From assembly GCF_019668465.1 (NCBI RefSeq), contig NZ_AP024828.1:3038001-3102000 (forward strand): a DNA stretch of 64,000 nucleotides. Reading direction: 5' to 3'. This DNA is from Mycobacterium senriense. Lineage in GTDB: Bacteria > Actinomycetota > Actinomycetes > Mycobacteriales > Mycobacteriaceae. A program made the translations under genes and the position numbers. Below the pieces are notes generated by a model. It ran no database searches and had not been told where the DNA came from. It saw nothing but the letters and a program-made list of their open reading frames with translations. Shown in pieces: positions 34,378 to 43,711 of the stretch (position 1 is the first letter of the stretch; every line of letters begins with the position of its first letter).

Positions 34378-36950
34378 ACCGCGTCCACCGCTTGCGGCAC
34401 GGCCATATCCACGATCACGGTCAGTCCGCCTCCCGGCGTGTCGGTGGCCGTAATTGTCCCACCCATCGCCTCGACGAAGCCCCGCGCCACGGACATCCCC
34501 AGGCCGACGCCGGTGGTGTTGTCGTGATCGCCGAGTCGCTGAAACGCCTCGAAGATCTGGTGCTCGGCCCCATCCGGAATCCCGGGGCCTTCGTCGATGA
34601 CGTTGATCAGCACGCGATCGCCCACCCGTCCGGCGTTGACCCGCACCACACAGTTGGGCGCGTAACGCAGCGCGTTGTCGATCAGGTTGGCCAGGACGCG
34701 TTCCAGTAGCCCGGGATCGGCCATCACCATCGCATCGGCCACGTCGACCTTGACCCGGTCGATGGCAGACCGGAAGAATCCGGTGGCGCCCTTCCCGATG
34801 CTGACCAGGGCCCGCTGCACGGTCTCCTCCAGATACACCCGACGCAGATCCGGGTGGATCACCCCGGCGGCCAAACGCGATGAATCGAGCAGGTTTCCGA
34901 CCAGCGCGGTCAGCTGATCGATCGACTCCTCGATGGTGGCCAGCAATTCGGCGGTGTCGGCGGGGGAGAAGGCGACGTCCTCGGCGCGCAGGCTGGAGAC
35001 GGCGACCTTGGCCGCCGCCAGCGGCGTGCGCAGGTCGTGGCTGACCGCCGACAACAGGGAGCGCCGCAATTCGTCGGCCCGGACGATCGCCTCGGTCCGG
35101 CTGGCCTCGTCCGCGAGCTCACGCTGCCTGATCAACCCCGCGGCCTGCCTGGCGACCGCGCCGAGCACCCGCCGGTCGCGCGCGGAGAGCTTTCTGCCCG
35201 CCAACAGCATCCAGAACTCGTCGTCGCCGACCTCGATCGCGGTGTCGGCGGAATCGACGGTGACACAGGGATCGCGGCCCACGCAGGCGACGACCTCGTT
35301 CCTCCCGCCGCCGGCACGCGCTTCCTCGCCCGGCTCGCGCAGCATGCTGACCGCCCGCTGCGCATAAGTCTCACGCACCCGTTCGAGCAGCGTCTCGAGA
35401 TCGGCACCCCGCAGTACTGAACCCGCGAACAGGGTCAGCAGCTCCGCCTCCTGCGAGGCGCGACGGGCCTCCCGGGTGCGTTTGGCCGCGAAGTCGACCA
35501 GCACCGCGACGGCGACCGCGATGAGCAGCAGCACCAATTCGGTGATGGCGCTGTTGGGTTCGGCGATGGTGAAACTGTGCCGCGGAGCGATCAGGAAGTA
35601 GTTCAGCAACAACCCGGACAGCACCGCCGAAAGTGCCGCGGGGGCAATGCCTCCCAACAGCCCGACCGACAGTACGCCGACAAAGAACAGGGCGCTCTCG
35701 CCGCCGGTATCCAGATACGGGTCCAGCGTCGTCACGGTGATCGCGCAGATAACCGACGGCACGATGAAGGCCGCCAGCCACGACGCCACCCGCCGCTCGC
35801 GGGGCGCCAGCGAGGACGCGCGGAAGCCGCGTTTGGATTCCTCGTGGGTGACCAGGTGCACGTCGATCTTCCCGGACAGCTCGACGATCCGCGGGCCGAT
35901 TCCCTCCTCGAACAGCCGCGCCCAGCGCGACCGGCGGGAGGTGCCGACCACCAGCTGCGTCGCGTTCATCTCGCGGGCGAACTCGAGCAGGGCCGTGGGC
36001 ACCTCGTCGCCGACCACGGTGTGCATCGACGCATCCAGGCTGTTCGCCAGCTCCCGGATCTTGGCCATCCGTGCCTCCGACAGCCCGGCCAGCCCGTCAC
36101 CGTGGATGACGTGCACCACCATCAGTTCGGCGGTCGACTTCGAGGCGATCCGGGATGCCCGTCGTACCAGGGTCTCGGACTCGGGACCACCGGTGACCGC
36201 CACCACGACCCGCTCGCGGGCCTCCCACATGTCGGTAATCTTGTTCTCGGCCCGGTAGTTGGCCAGCGCGGTGTCGACCTGGTCGGCAAGCCACAGCAAC
36301 GCCAATTCCCTTAAGGCGGTGAGGTTTCCACGTCGGAAGTAGTTGGACAGCGCCGCATCGATGCGATCCGGGGCGTAGACATTGCCATGAGACAACCTGC
36401 GGCGCAACGCCTCTGGTGTGATGTCGATCAGCTCGACCTGCGACGCCTGGCGCACGATCGAGTCCGGTATGGTCTCCTTCTGCTCGATCCCGGTGATCTG
36501 TGCGACGACGTCGTTCAGGCTTTCCAGGTGCTGCACGTTGACCGTGGAGATCACGGTGATCCCGGCGTCGAGCAGTTCCTCGACGTCCTGCCACCGCTTG
36601 GGGTTTTTGCTGCCCGGCGTATTGGTATGCGCGAGTTCGTCGACCAGGACGACCTGGGGGCGGCGCGCCAAAACCGCCGGCACGTCGAGTTCCGGGAAGC
36701 TGCCGCCGCGGTAGTCGACATAGCGCGGCGGAATCACCTCGATGCCCTCAAGCAGCTCAGCGGTTTTCGACCGCCCGTGGGTTTCCACCACGCCCGCGAC
36801 CAGATCGGTGCCGCGTTCCAGCCGCCGATGTGCTTCGCCCAGCATCGAGTACGTCTTGCCCACGCCCGGAGCCGCACCCAGGTAGATGCGTAACTCCCCG
36901 CGCTTGGGATGGTGGTCGCGGAGGTTGACGTCACTCACGTCAACCATCAT
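34374..36950 (-). CDS. kdpD: KdpD sensor histidine kinase
   Basis: An 858-residue sensor for potassium limitation and turgor. Its order is: N-terminal KdpD domain with Walker A YLGAAPGVGKTYSML and VDELAHTNTPGSKNPKRWQD; a universal-stress-protein-like domain (about 245-365); four transmembrane segments of DUF4118 (about 390-500); a GAF-like linker; the H-box SHDLRTPLAAAKV; and HATPase boxes IDNALRYAPNC and DEGPGIPDG with GVGLGMSVARGF. It starts at ATG 36950 (or the next codon) behind GAGGGG. It lies 12 bases after kdpC on the same strand, making one operon. Confidence 0.96.
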   Translation of the reverse strand: MMVDVSDVNLRDHHPKRGELRIYLGAAPGVGKTYSMLGEAHRRLERGTDLVAGVVETHGRSKTAELLEGIEVIPPRYVDYRGGSFPELDVPAVLARRPQVVLVDELAHTNTPGSKNPKRWQDVEELLDAGITVISTVNVQHLESLNDVVAQITGIEQKETIPDSIVRQASQVELIDITPEALRRRLSHGNVYAPDRIDAALSNYFRRGNLTALRELALLWLADQVDTALANYRAENKITDMWEARERVVVAVTGGPESETLVRRASRIASKSTAELMVVHVIHGDGLAGLSEARMAKIRELANSLDASMHTVVGDEVPTALLEFAREMNATQLVVGTSRRSRWARLFEEGIGPRIVELSGKIDVHLVTHEESKRGFRASSLAPRERRVASWLAAFIVPSVICAITVTTLDPYLDTGGESALFFVGVLSVGLLGGIAPAALSAVLSGLLLNYFLIAPRHSFTIAEPNSAITELVLLLIAVAVAVLVDFAAKRTREARRASQEAELLTLFAGSVLRGADLETLLERVRETYAQRAVSMLREPGEEARAGGGRNEVVACVGRDPCVTVDSADTAIEVGDDEFWMLLAGRKLSARDRRVLGAVARQAAGLIRQRELADEASRTEAIVRADELRRSLLSAVSHDLRTPLAAAKVAVSSLRAEDVAFSPADTAELLATIEESIDQLTALVGNLLDSSRLAAGVIHPDLRRVYLEETVQRALVSIGKGATGFFRSAIDRVKVDVADAMVMADPGLLERVLANLIDNALRYAPNCVVRVNAGRVGDRVLINVIDEGPGIPDGAEHQIFEAFQRLGDHDNTTGVGLGMSVARGFVEAMGGTITATDTPGGGLTVIVDMAVPQAVDAV

Positions 36951-36962
36951 CCCCCCTCGCCG

Positions 36963-37886
36963 CTAGCTCGTGACCGGATACCGGTGGTCGAGTTGCAGAT
37001 TTAGTTGCAGCACATTGACGCGCGGTTCACCGAAAAACCCGAGGCCCCGGCCGGTGCTGTTCTGCGCGACCACTTCACGTATCTGATCTGCGCTGACGTG
37101 ACGCACTTTGGCCACCCGCGCCACCTGGATATCGGCATACGCGGGCGAAATGTTCGGGTCCAGGCCGCTGCCGCCGGCGGTCACGGCGTCGGCGGGCACC
37201 GCAGGATCGGCCGGTGCGGCGCCGCGGATCGGCACCATCTGCCCGATCGTGTAGTCGTCGCCGTACTTGGCACATTCGACCCGTACGCCCTCGTAGAGCG
37301 TGAGGAACGGCGTGGTCGTCGATCCGCACGGCTCGTTGACGCTGACCACCCGGGTCGGGTGGATGACGTTGCCGCGTGCGTCGCGCGGGCCGATCACCGA
37401 CAGCACCGCTCCCACGCCGCCGCCCGTGCAGAACGGCCGCGACCCATCGACTCCCTCGAGCTTGCCCACCGCGGCGCTGCGTGCGCACACCGTCGTCAAC
37501 AGGCTCGGTTTGAAACCCGCATCCGACGCGGACTTGCCGGCCGCCAGTTGCGACGGGTCGGCGGGCGTGTCGACGATGCTTTCCGGGCCCAGATTGCTGC
37601 CGCCGGACGACATCGGGTCATACCCGGTACCGGCCGCCGAGGGGCGACTCTGGAAGTACTGCGGCAGCGCATTGCCGTCCTTATCGGTGAACGACTGGCC
37701 GATCAGCCCGCTGCCCAACGGCTTTCCGCTGGCGGACAGAATCGACCCTTCGGCCTGGTCACGTAGTCCGGGAAACTGTGCGACCACCCAGATGAACAGC
37801 GGATAGGCCAGGCCGGTGATCACGGTCAGCACCAGCAGCGCGCGCAATGCCGCCCAATGCAGGCGGACGAAATTCGACAACGTCAT
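36963..37886 (-). CDS. kdpC: Potassium-transporting ATPase KdpC with a large insert
   Basis: KdpC stabilises the KdpFABC K+ pump. One transmembrane helix (about 15-36, LRALLVLTVITGLAYPLFIW) is followed by family motifs GSGLIGQSFTD, YFQSRPSAAGTGYDP and SSGGSNLGP, and at the C-terminus VTAGGSGLDPNISPAYADIQ and GEPRVNVLQLNLQLD. At 307 residues it is far longer than the usual ~190-220. An insert of about 120 residues (roughly 104-225) separates the two conserved blocks and contains four Cys (134, 153, 187, 205), a plausible disulfide-bonded extracytoplasmic module. One base separates it from kdpB. Confidence 0.93.
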   Translation of the reverse strand: MTLSNFVRLHWAALRALLVLTVITGLAYPLFIWVVAQFPGLRDQAEGSILSASGKPLGSGLIGQSFTDKDGNALPQYFQSRPSAAGTGYDPMSSGGSNLGPESIVDTPADPSQLAAGKSASDAGFKPSLLTTVCARSAAVGKLEGVDGSRPFCTGGGVGAVLSVIGPRDARGNVIHPTRVVSVNEPCGSTTTPFLTLYEGVRVECAKYGDDYTIGQMVPIRGAAPADPAVPADAVTAGGSGLDPNISPAYADIQVARVAKVRHVSADQIREVVAQNSTGRGLGFFGEPRVNVLQLNLQLDHRYPVTS

Positions 37887-37887
37887 G

Positions 37888-40038
37888 TCAGGACATCCCT
37901 GGGATGAATTGGACGATCAGGTCGATCAACTTGATTCCGATGAACGGGGCGACGATGCCGCCGAGGCCATAGACATAGAGGTTGCGGCTCAACAGCTTTG
38001 ACGCGCTGCTCGGCGTGTACCGCACGCCGCGCAGCGACAGCGGTATCAGCATGACGATGATGATCGCGTTGAAGATGACCGCGGACAGGATCGCCGATTG
38101 CGGGCTGTGCAGCCGCATCACGTTGATCAGATCCAGGCCGGGGAACAGTGCGACGAACATCGCCGGGATGATCGCGAAGTACTTCGCGATGTCATTGGCG
38201 ATCGAGAAGGTGGTAAGCGCACCCCGGGTGATCAGCAGCTGCTTGCCGATTTCCACGATCTCGATGAGTTTGGTGGGATCGGAATCCAGGTCGACCATGT
38301 TGCCGGCCTCTTTAGCGGCCGACGTGCCGGTGTTCATCGCCACACCCACGTCGGCTTGTGCCAGGGCGGGCGCGTCGTTGGTGCCGTCGCCCGTCATCGC
38401 GACCAGCTTGCCGCCCGCCTGCTCGCGCTTGATCAAGCCGAGCTTGTCCTCAGGCGTGGCCTCGGCCAGGAAGTCGTCGACTCCGGCCTCGTCCGCAATC
38501 GCTTTGGCGGTCAACGGGTTATCGCCGGTGATCATCACCGTCCGGATGCCCATCCGCCGCATCTCGTCGAACCGCTCGCGCATGCCCTGCTTGACGACGT
38601 CCTTGAGATGGATGACACCGAGCACCGCCGCTTCGCCGTCGCGGCTTTCCCCGACCACCAGCGGGGTGCCGCCGCCGGCCGAGATGCCGTCGACGACGTC
38701 GCCGAGCTGCTGGGGGACATTACCCCCTTGGGCGCGTACCCATTCCGCGACCGAGCTCGCCGCACCCTTGCGCAGCAGGTGACCGTCGAGGTCGACACCC
38801 GACATCCGGGTGGTGGCCGAGAACGTCACCCATTGGGCCTGGGACAGCTCGCCCGGTGTGCGCGCACGCAGCCCGAAGTGCTGCTTGGCGAACACGACAA
38901 CCGAACGGCCCTCGGGTGTTTCGTCGGCGAGGCTGGACAACTGTGCGGCGTCGGCCAGTTGTTCTTCGGAGATCCCGTCGAGTGGGATGAACGCCGCGGC
39001 CTGCCGGTTGCCCAGCGTGATGGTGCCGGTCTTGTCCAGCAGCAGGGTATTGACGTCGCCGGCGGCTTCCACCGCCCGCCCGGACATGGCGAGGACGTTG
39101 CGCTGTACCAGACGGTCCATGCCGGCGATGCCGATGGCCGACAGTAGCGCACCGATCGTCGTCGGGATCAGGCACACCAGCAGCGACACCATCACGATGC
39201 CGGTGACGCCGCTTGCGTTGAGCGCCTGGCCATCCGGGACGCCGGGGTTGTTCGCCTTCGAGTAGATCGCCAACGGCTGCAAGGTCGCCACGGCGAAGAC
39301 GAAGATGATCGTCAACGCGGCCAACAGGATATTCAGCGCGATCTCGTTCGGGGTCTTCTGCCGGTTGGCGCCCTCGACGAGCGCGATCATCCGGTCGATG
39401 AAGCTCTCCCCGGGCTTCTGGGTGACCTTCACGACGATGCGGTCGCTGAGCACGGTGGTGCCGCCGGTGACCGCGGAACGGTCGCCGCCGGACTCGCGGA
39501 TAACCGGCGCCGACTCGCCCGTGATGGCCGATTCATCCACCGAGGCAATGCCTTCCACGACGTCACCGTCGCCCGGGATCACCTGCCCGGCCTCGACCAC
39601 GACGATGTCGCCCCGCTGCAGCTGAGGCGCGGCGACCGCTTCCTCGACGGCGGTCGCGCCGGGTACCCAGTCCCGCAGGCGCCGGGCCATGGTCTGGGTC
39701 TTGGCGCGCCGCAACGTTTCGGCCTGCGCCTTGCCCCGGCCTTCGGCCACCGCCTCGGCCAGATTGGCGAACAACACCGTGAGCCACAACCAGATCACGG
39801 TCAGCCAGGCGAACCACGTCGGGTCGATGACGGCCAACGCGGTGCTCCATGCGGCGCCGACCTCCACGATGAACATCACCGGGTTGCGCCACAGGGTGCG
39901 TGGGTTGAGTTTGCGCAGCGCGTCCGGTGTGGCCTTCCACAGCATCTTCGGGTCGAGCAGTCCGCCCTGCACCCGTTTTCTGCCGGTGGACACCGCCGGC
40001 TGGGTCCGCTCGGTGGGGTGGATCGCGGTCGCGGTCAT
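37888..40038 (-). CDS. kdpB: Potassium-transporting ATPase KdpB (P-type ATPase subunit)
   Basis: The catalytic subunit, 716 residues. The phosphorylated Asp is in [16 protein letters not shown]; the actuator motif is [14 protein letters not shown]; and the hinge sequence [20 protein letters not shown] is intact. The nucleotide-binding Lys region ([15 protein letters not shown]) and the membrane segments around [20 protein letters not shown] are also present. ATP hydrolysis here drives K+ import through KdpA. Its ATG overlaps the kdpA stop (TGATG). Confidence 0.97.
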   Translation of the reverse strand: MTATAIHPTERTQPAVSTGRKRVQGGLLDPKMLWKATPDALRKLNPRTLWRNPVMFIVEVGAAWSTALAVIDPTWFAWLTVIWLWLTVLFANLAEAVAEGRGKAQAETLRRAKTQTMARRLRDWVPGATAVEEAVAAPQLQRGDIVVVEAGQVIPGDGDVVEGIASVDESAITGESAPVIRESGGDRSAVTGGTTVLSDRIVVKVTQKPGESFIDRMIALVEGANRQKTPNEIALNILLAALTIIFVFAVATLQPLAIYSKANNPGVPDGQALNASGVTGIVMVSLLVCLIPTTIGALLSAIGIAGMDRLVQRNVLAMSGRAVEAAGDVNTLLLDKTGTITLGNRQAAAFIPLDGISEEQLADAAQLSSLADETPEGRSVVVFAKQHFGLRARTPGELSQAQWVTFSATTRMSGVDLDGHLLRKGAASSVAEWVRAQGGNVPQQLGDVVDGISAGGGTPLVVGESRDGEAAVLGVIHLKDVVKQGMRERFDEMRRMGIRTVMITGDNPLTAKAIADEAGVDDFLAEATPEDKLGLIKREQAGGKLVAMTGDGTNDAPALAQADVGVAMNTGTSAAKEAGNMVDLDSDPTKLIEIVEIGKQLLITRGALTTFSIANDIAKYFAIIPAMFVALFPGLDLINVMRLHSPQSAILSAVIFNAIIIVMLIPLSLRGVRYTPSSASKLLSRNLYVYGLGGIVAPFIGIKLIDLIVQFIPGMS

Positions 40039-41708
40039 CAGTGGATCCCTTCAGCGAGAGGCCCGAGCGCGAGCATGGGCAAGAACGTGAGGGCAACGAC
40101 GATCAATGTGACGCCGGCGACCATGCCCACGAACTGCGGCCGGTGGGTGGGCAAGGTGCCTGCCGAATCCGGTGTGCTGCCCTGCCTCGCCAGTGACCCG
40201 GCCAGGGCCAGCACCAGCACGATGGGCAGAAACCGGCCGATTACCATGGCCAGGCCAAGGGCCGTGTTGTACCAGTCGGTGTTGACGCTCAGCCCGGCGA
40301 AGGCCGACCCGTTGTTGTTGCCCGCCGAGGTGAACGCGTAGAGCACCTCGGAGAGCCCGTGCGGTCCGCCGTTGAGCATGCCGGCCCGCTCGCCGGGCAG
40401 CGCCATCGCGATCGCGGTGCCGGTCAGCACGATCAGCGGTGTGACCAGGAAATAGCTTGCGGCAAGCTTGATTTCGCGGGGGGTGATCTTCTTGCCGAGA
40501 TATTCGGGGGTACGCCCGACCATCAACCCGGCGACGAAGACGGTGATCACCGCCAGCATGAGGATGCCGTACAGGCCTGAGCCGGTGCCGCCCGGGGCGA
40601 CCTCGCCCAGCTGCATGTTGAACATCGCGATCATGCCGCCCAGGCTGGTCAGCGAGTCGTGGGTGGAATCGACGGCGCCGGTGGAGGTGAGTGTCGTCGC
40701 CGCGGCGAACACCCCCGAGTCGGTGACGCCGAAGCGCTGCTCGACTCCCTCCATCGCCGAGCCGATCGCGGTCGGCACCGTGCCGTGGTGCTGCGCCTGG
40801 AACCACAGCATGAACGTCGTGCTGGCCGTGTAGAGCGTCGCCATCACGGCCACGATCGCGAAGCCCTGCTTGGTGTTACCCACCATGCGCCCGAAGGTGC
40901 GCGGTAGCGAGAAGCCGATCACCAGGATCAGGAAGATCTCCAGCCAGTTGGTCCACACGGTCGGGTTCTCGAACGGGTGCGCGGAGTTCGCGTTGTAGAA
41001 CCCGCCGCCGTTGGTGCCGAGCTCCTTGATGACCTCCTGGCTGGCCACCGGGCCGCCGGTGATGGTCTGCTGGGTCCCGTTGACGGTGGTCACCATCTGG
41101 TCGTGCAGGTGGAAGTTCTGGATCGCCCCGCCGGCCACCAGCAGGATCGCGCTGAGGACGGCGATGGGCAGCAGGATCCGCAGCGTTCCGCGGACCAGAT
41201 CGACCCAGAAGTTGCCCAGCTCGCCGGTGCGTCGGCGGGCAAACCCGCGCACCAGCGCGACGGCCACCGCCATCCCGACGGCGGCCGACACGAAGTTCTG
41301 CACCGCCAGGCCGGCCATCTGCACCAGATGGCCCTGCGTGGACTCACCGGAGTAGGCCTGCCAGTTGGTGTTGCTGACGAAGCTGACCGCGGTGTTCCAC
41401 GCCAGCGAGGGCGTCATCCTGGTGGCCGGATCGTGCAGATGCAGGGGCAATTTGTCCTGCACGAGTTGGAGCACGAACAGGAACAGGATGCTGACCGACG
41501 AGAACGCCAACACGCTTCGTGCGTAGGCGCCCCACGTCTGCTCCTTGCGGGCGTCGACCCCGATCAGTCGGTAGACCGCCCGCTCGGCATACAGGTCCTT
41601 CTCCGAGGTGTATACCCGAAACATGTAGTCCCCGAAGGGCACATGCACCACCGCCACGGCCGCGACAAGAACGAGAAAGAATCCGATCCCGGCCGTTGTC
41701 GTGTTCAC
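40038..41708 (-). CDS. kdpA: Potassium-transporting ATPase KdpA (K+ channel-like subunit)
   Basis: The K+-selective membrane subunit, 556 residues and about ten transmembrane helices, related to Trk/Ktr channels. Selectivity-filter segments of the repeated units are visible: [35 protein letters not shown], and [18 protein letters not shown]. The starting GTG at 41708 directly abuts the kdpF stop codon. All kdp genes here lie on one strand with almost no spacing. Confidence 0.97.
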   Translation of the reverse strand: MNTTTAGIGFFLVLVAAVAVVHVPFGDYMFRVYTSEKDLYAERAVYRLIGVDARKEQTWGAYARSVLAFSSVSILFLFVLQLVQDKLPLHLHDPATRMTPSLAWNTAVSFVSNTNWQAYSGESTQGHLVQMAGLAVQNFVSAAVGMAVAVALVRGFARRRTGELGNFWVDLVRGTLRILLPIAVLSAILLVAGGAIQNFHLHDQMVTTVNGTQQTITGGPVASQEVIKELGTNGGGFYNANSAHPFENPTVWTNWLEIFLILVIGFSLPRTFGRMVGNTKQGFAIVAVMATLYTASTTFMLWFQAQHHGTVPTAIGSAMEGVEQRFGVTDSGVFAAATTLTSTGAVDSTHDSLTSLGGMIAMFNMQLGEVAPGGTGSGLYGILMLAVITVFVAGLMVGRTPEYLGKKITPREIKLAASYFLVTPLIVLTGTAIAMALPGERAGMLNGGPHGLSEVLYAFTSAGNNNGSAFAGLSVNTDWYNTALGLAMVIGRFLPIVLVLALAGSLARQGSTPDSAGTLPTHRPQFVGMVAGVTLIVVALTFLPMLALGPLAEGIH

Positions 41709-41798
41709 TTAGAACCTCTCCGGGAACAGCAGGGCGCCACCGATATAGAGCGCGATGACGATGGAAAGCACCAAGCCGATCGCATTCTGGTAGTTCAC
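41709..41798 (-). CDS. kdpF: KdpF small membrane subunit
   Basis: A 29-residue single-helix peptide, VNYQNAIGLVLSIVIALYIG followed by GALLFPERF. The LVxxLLFPExF pattern at the C-terminus is the KdpF signature; the peptide packs between KdpA and KdpB and stabilises the complex. GTG at 41798 overlaps the stop of the upstream small ORF in GTGA, and its TAA abuts kdpA. Confidence 0.9.
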   Translation of the reverse strand: MNYQNAIGLVLSIVIALYIGGALLFPERF

Positions 41799-41878
41799 AG
41801 CCGCTCGACCAACTTCTGGGCCAGGCCGAGTGCGGCGAACACCGCCACGGTCAGCACGAGGTACACCACCACGCCCAT
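41795..41878 (-). CDS. Small membrane peptide upstream of kdpF
   Basis: A 27-codon ORF, MGVVVYLVLTVAVFAALGLA followed by QKLVERL. It encodes one hydrophobic helix and a basic/acidic amphipathic tail. GGAG lies five bases before this ATG (a second ATG directly precedes it at 41881). Its TGA overlaps the kdpF GTG in GTGA, the arrangement expected for translational coupling. Similar unnamed ~28-residue peptides occur, as I recall, before kdpF in other actinobacteria. It could be an additional Kdp subunit or a regulatory peptide; function unknown. Confidence 0.6.
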   Translation of the reverse strand: MGVVVYLVLTVAVFAALGLAQKLVERL

Positions 41879-42181
41879 CATTTCTCCGTCCCGCGCGCCA
41901 ATCACAATGCATACGAAAGCGACCTCGGTGAGCCAGCCACAGTGCAGTCTCGCCAGGCAAGATCAGCTCGAAATTATCGGGACGTCATCCGCCGGGGCGC
42001 TCGATTGACGGTTTCCTAACGGACGCACACTGCACATTTACGGTTTCTTAACGCCCCCGGGCGGCCGCATTGGCCGGCGCCGCCCCGCCGACGGTGCCGG
42101 TCCGGCCGGGGGACCGACCGAGGTCGCCAATCATCCTCTGTGACAAAAACTTCCATGCCGGGCGTCATCGCCGTCGGCGAG
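41879..42181. other. kdp operon upstream region
   Basis: About 300 bases between the start of the small kdp peptide and the trcS stop. It should contain the kdp promoter. The recognisable feature is the pair of direct repeats at 42008-42053. The segment 42054-42130 is very GC-rich with CCGG runs and might also end trcS transcription. No gene is seen. Confidence 0.5.
42008..42053 (-). promoter_or_regulatory. Direct repeats upstream of kdp (candidate KdpE or TrcR boxes)
   Basis: On the plus strand ACGGTTTCCTAACG (42008-42021) and ACGGTTTCTTAACG (42040-42053) differ at one base. They are 32 bp apart, close to three helical turns, as expected for an OmpR-family dimer array. They lie about 130-175 bp upstream of the first kdp start codon. 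A near-identical copy lies upstream of the PE8-like gene. Which regulator binds is inference. Confidence 0.5.
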
Positions 42182-43711
42182 TTAAGGTGATGATTTGTCG
42201 GCGCTCGACATCAACGGGAGCCGCACCCGGAACACCGTGCCGCCCTCGTTGGATTCGGCGGTGACCGAACCATGATGGGCCTTGACGATCGAGCTGACGA
42301 TGGCCAGACCCAGCCCGTTGCCCGAGCCGTTGGATCTCGACTTGTCGGCCCGAACGAACCGTTCGAACAACTTGGGCAGTAGCTCCGCGTCGATGCCCGG
42401 ACCGTCGTCGGTGACGGTCAGCTCCGCGTAGGGCGCCCCGGGACCGCCACGGCGGCAGGTGATTCCGGTGGTCACCGTGACCCCCGGCGGGGTGTGCACG
42501 CGGGCGTTGCTGAGCAGATTGCTGACCAGTTGATGTAACCGGGCGTGATCGCCGCGCACCCAAACCGGCTCGTCGGGCAGGTCTTTGAGCCAGTGATGCG
42601 TCGACGCTGCCACGGTCGCATCGTTCACCGCATTGCTGACCACCTCGGCCAGATCGACGTCCTCGGACTGCAGGTCTTGCCCTTCGCCCAGGCGGGAGAG
42701 CAGCAGCAGCTCGTCGACGAGCGAAGCCATCCGGCGGGCCTCGGACTCGATGCGGGCCAACGCGTATTCGGTGGTCGGCGGCAGGGCCGAACTGTCCTGG
42801 CGGGTGAGTTCCGCATAGCCCTGAATGGCCGCCAGCGGTGTGCGCAACTCGTGGCTGGCGTCGGTGATGAACTGCCGCTGCCGAAGATCCGAGTCGACCC
42901 GATGCGCCAGCGCGCTATCGACGTTGTCCAGCAAGCGGTTCAGCGTGTGCCCGACGATCCCGACCTCATTTTGCGGGTTGGTGTCTTGCGGTGGTACCCG
43001 GACGCTGATCCGGTGGTCATCGTCGGTGAGCGGCATGGCGGCGACGCCGGCCGCGATCGACGCAAGCCGGCGCAGCGGCCGAAGCGTGTAACCGACCACC
43101 CACACGGTGAGTCCGGCGGTGAGCACCAACGCCGCCGCGGTGAGCACGATGGTGGTCAGCTGTTTGCGGGCGATGATCCGGTCGGCGAGGTTCTGCGACG
43201 TCCCGACCACCAGGACGTCGGACCCGGCGACGGTGCTGTCGACGCGGTAAGGCCCCAGCTTGCCGAGGATCTCGGTGCGCGGCGGCCCATCACCCCACGT
43301 CCGCGCCTGCAGGTCGCGGACGACGTCGGCCGGTGCGGGCTTGGGTTCGTCCTCAGAGAAAACCGCCGATCCGATCACGGTGCCGTTGTGCAGCACCGCG
43401 ATCAGGTTTCCCGGCGTCTGCCCGGTGAACTCTAGCATCGCCTGGTCGATCGGCGGGGTACCGGGATGCGACGAAACATGTTCGCCGTTACGGTATTTGG
43501 TGTACTGGTGGCTCAACGCGTCCAGGGACTCGGCGACATCGGCATCGCTCATGGCATTGACATAGCCGCGCAGGCTCAGCACCGAGACGATCCCGACCGT
43601 CACCAGCACCACGCTGACCACCGCCAGCACACCCAACAGCAGTTGACGGCGTAGCGAGTGGGGGAACCACCGCGGAAAGCCCCCGGATGCGGCGTCTGGG
43701 TCTCGGGTCAT
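42182..43711 (-). CDS. trcS: TrcS sensor histidine kinase
   Basis: A 509-residue EnvZ-like kinase. It has two transmembrane segments (about 20-45, LLLGVLAVVSVVLVTVGIVS, and about 180-205, TTIVLTAAALVLTAGLTVWV) enclosing an extracytoplasmic sensor. A HAMP region follows, then the H-box DASHELRTPLAAIQGYAEL, the N-box LVSNLLSNARVHTPPG and the G boxes DDGPGIDAELL and GSGNGLGLAIV. The order and location next to kdp match TrcS (Rv1032c). The start overlaps the trcR stop in ATGA. Confidence 0.94.
   Translation of the reverse strand: MTRDPDAASGGFPRWFPHSLRRQLLLGVLAVVSVVLVTVGIVSVLSLRGYVNAMSDADVAESLDALSHQYTKYRNGEHVSSHPGTPPIDQAMLEFTGQTPGNLIAVLHNGTVIGSAVFSEDEPKPAPADVVRDLQARTWGDGPPRTEILGKLGPYRVDSTVAGSDVLVVGTSQNLADRIIARKQLTTIVLTAAALVLTAGLTVWVVGYTLRPLRRLASIAAGVAAMPLTDDDHRISVRVPPQDTNPQNEVGIVGHTLNRLLDNVDSALAHRVDSDLRQRQFITDASHELRTPLAAIQGYAELTRQDSSALPPTTEYALARIESEARRMASLVDELLLLSRLGEGQDLQSEDVDLAEVVSNAVNDATVAASTHHWLKDLPDEPVWVRGDHARLHQLVSNLLSNARVHTPPGVTVTTGITCRRGGPGAPYAELTVTDDGPGIDAELLPKLFERFVRADKSRSNGSGNGLGLAIVSSIVKAHHGSVTAESNEGGTVFRVRLPLMSSADKSSP

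Noticed and set aside
41799..41960. 83-residue extension of the kdpF frame
   Set aside because: The extension is out of frame with the small coupled ORF, polar and unrelated to KdpF; the 29-residue form matches the family.
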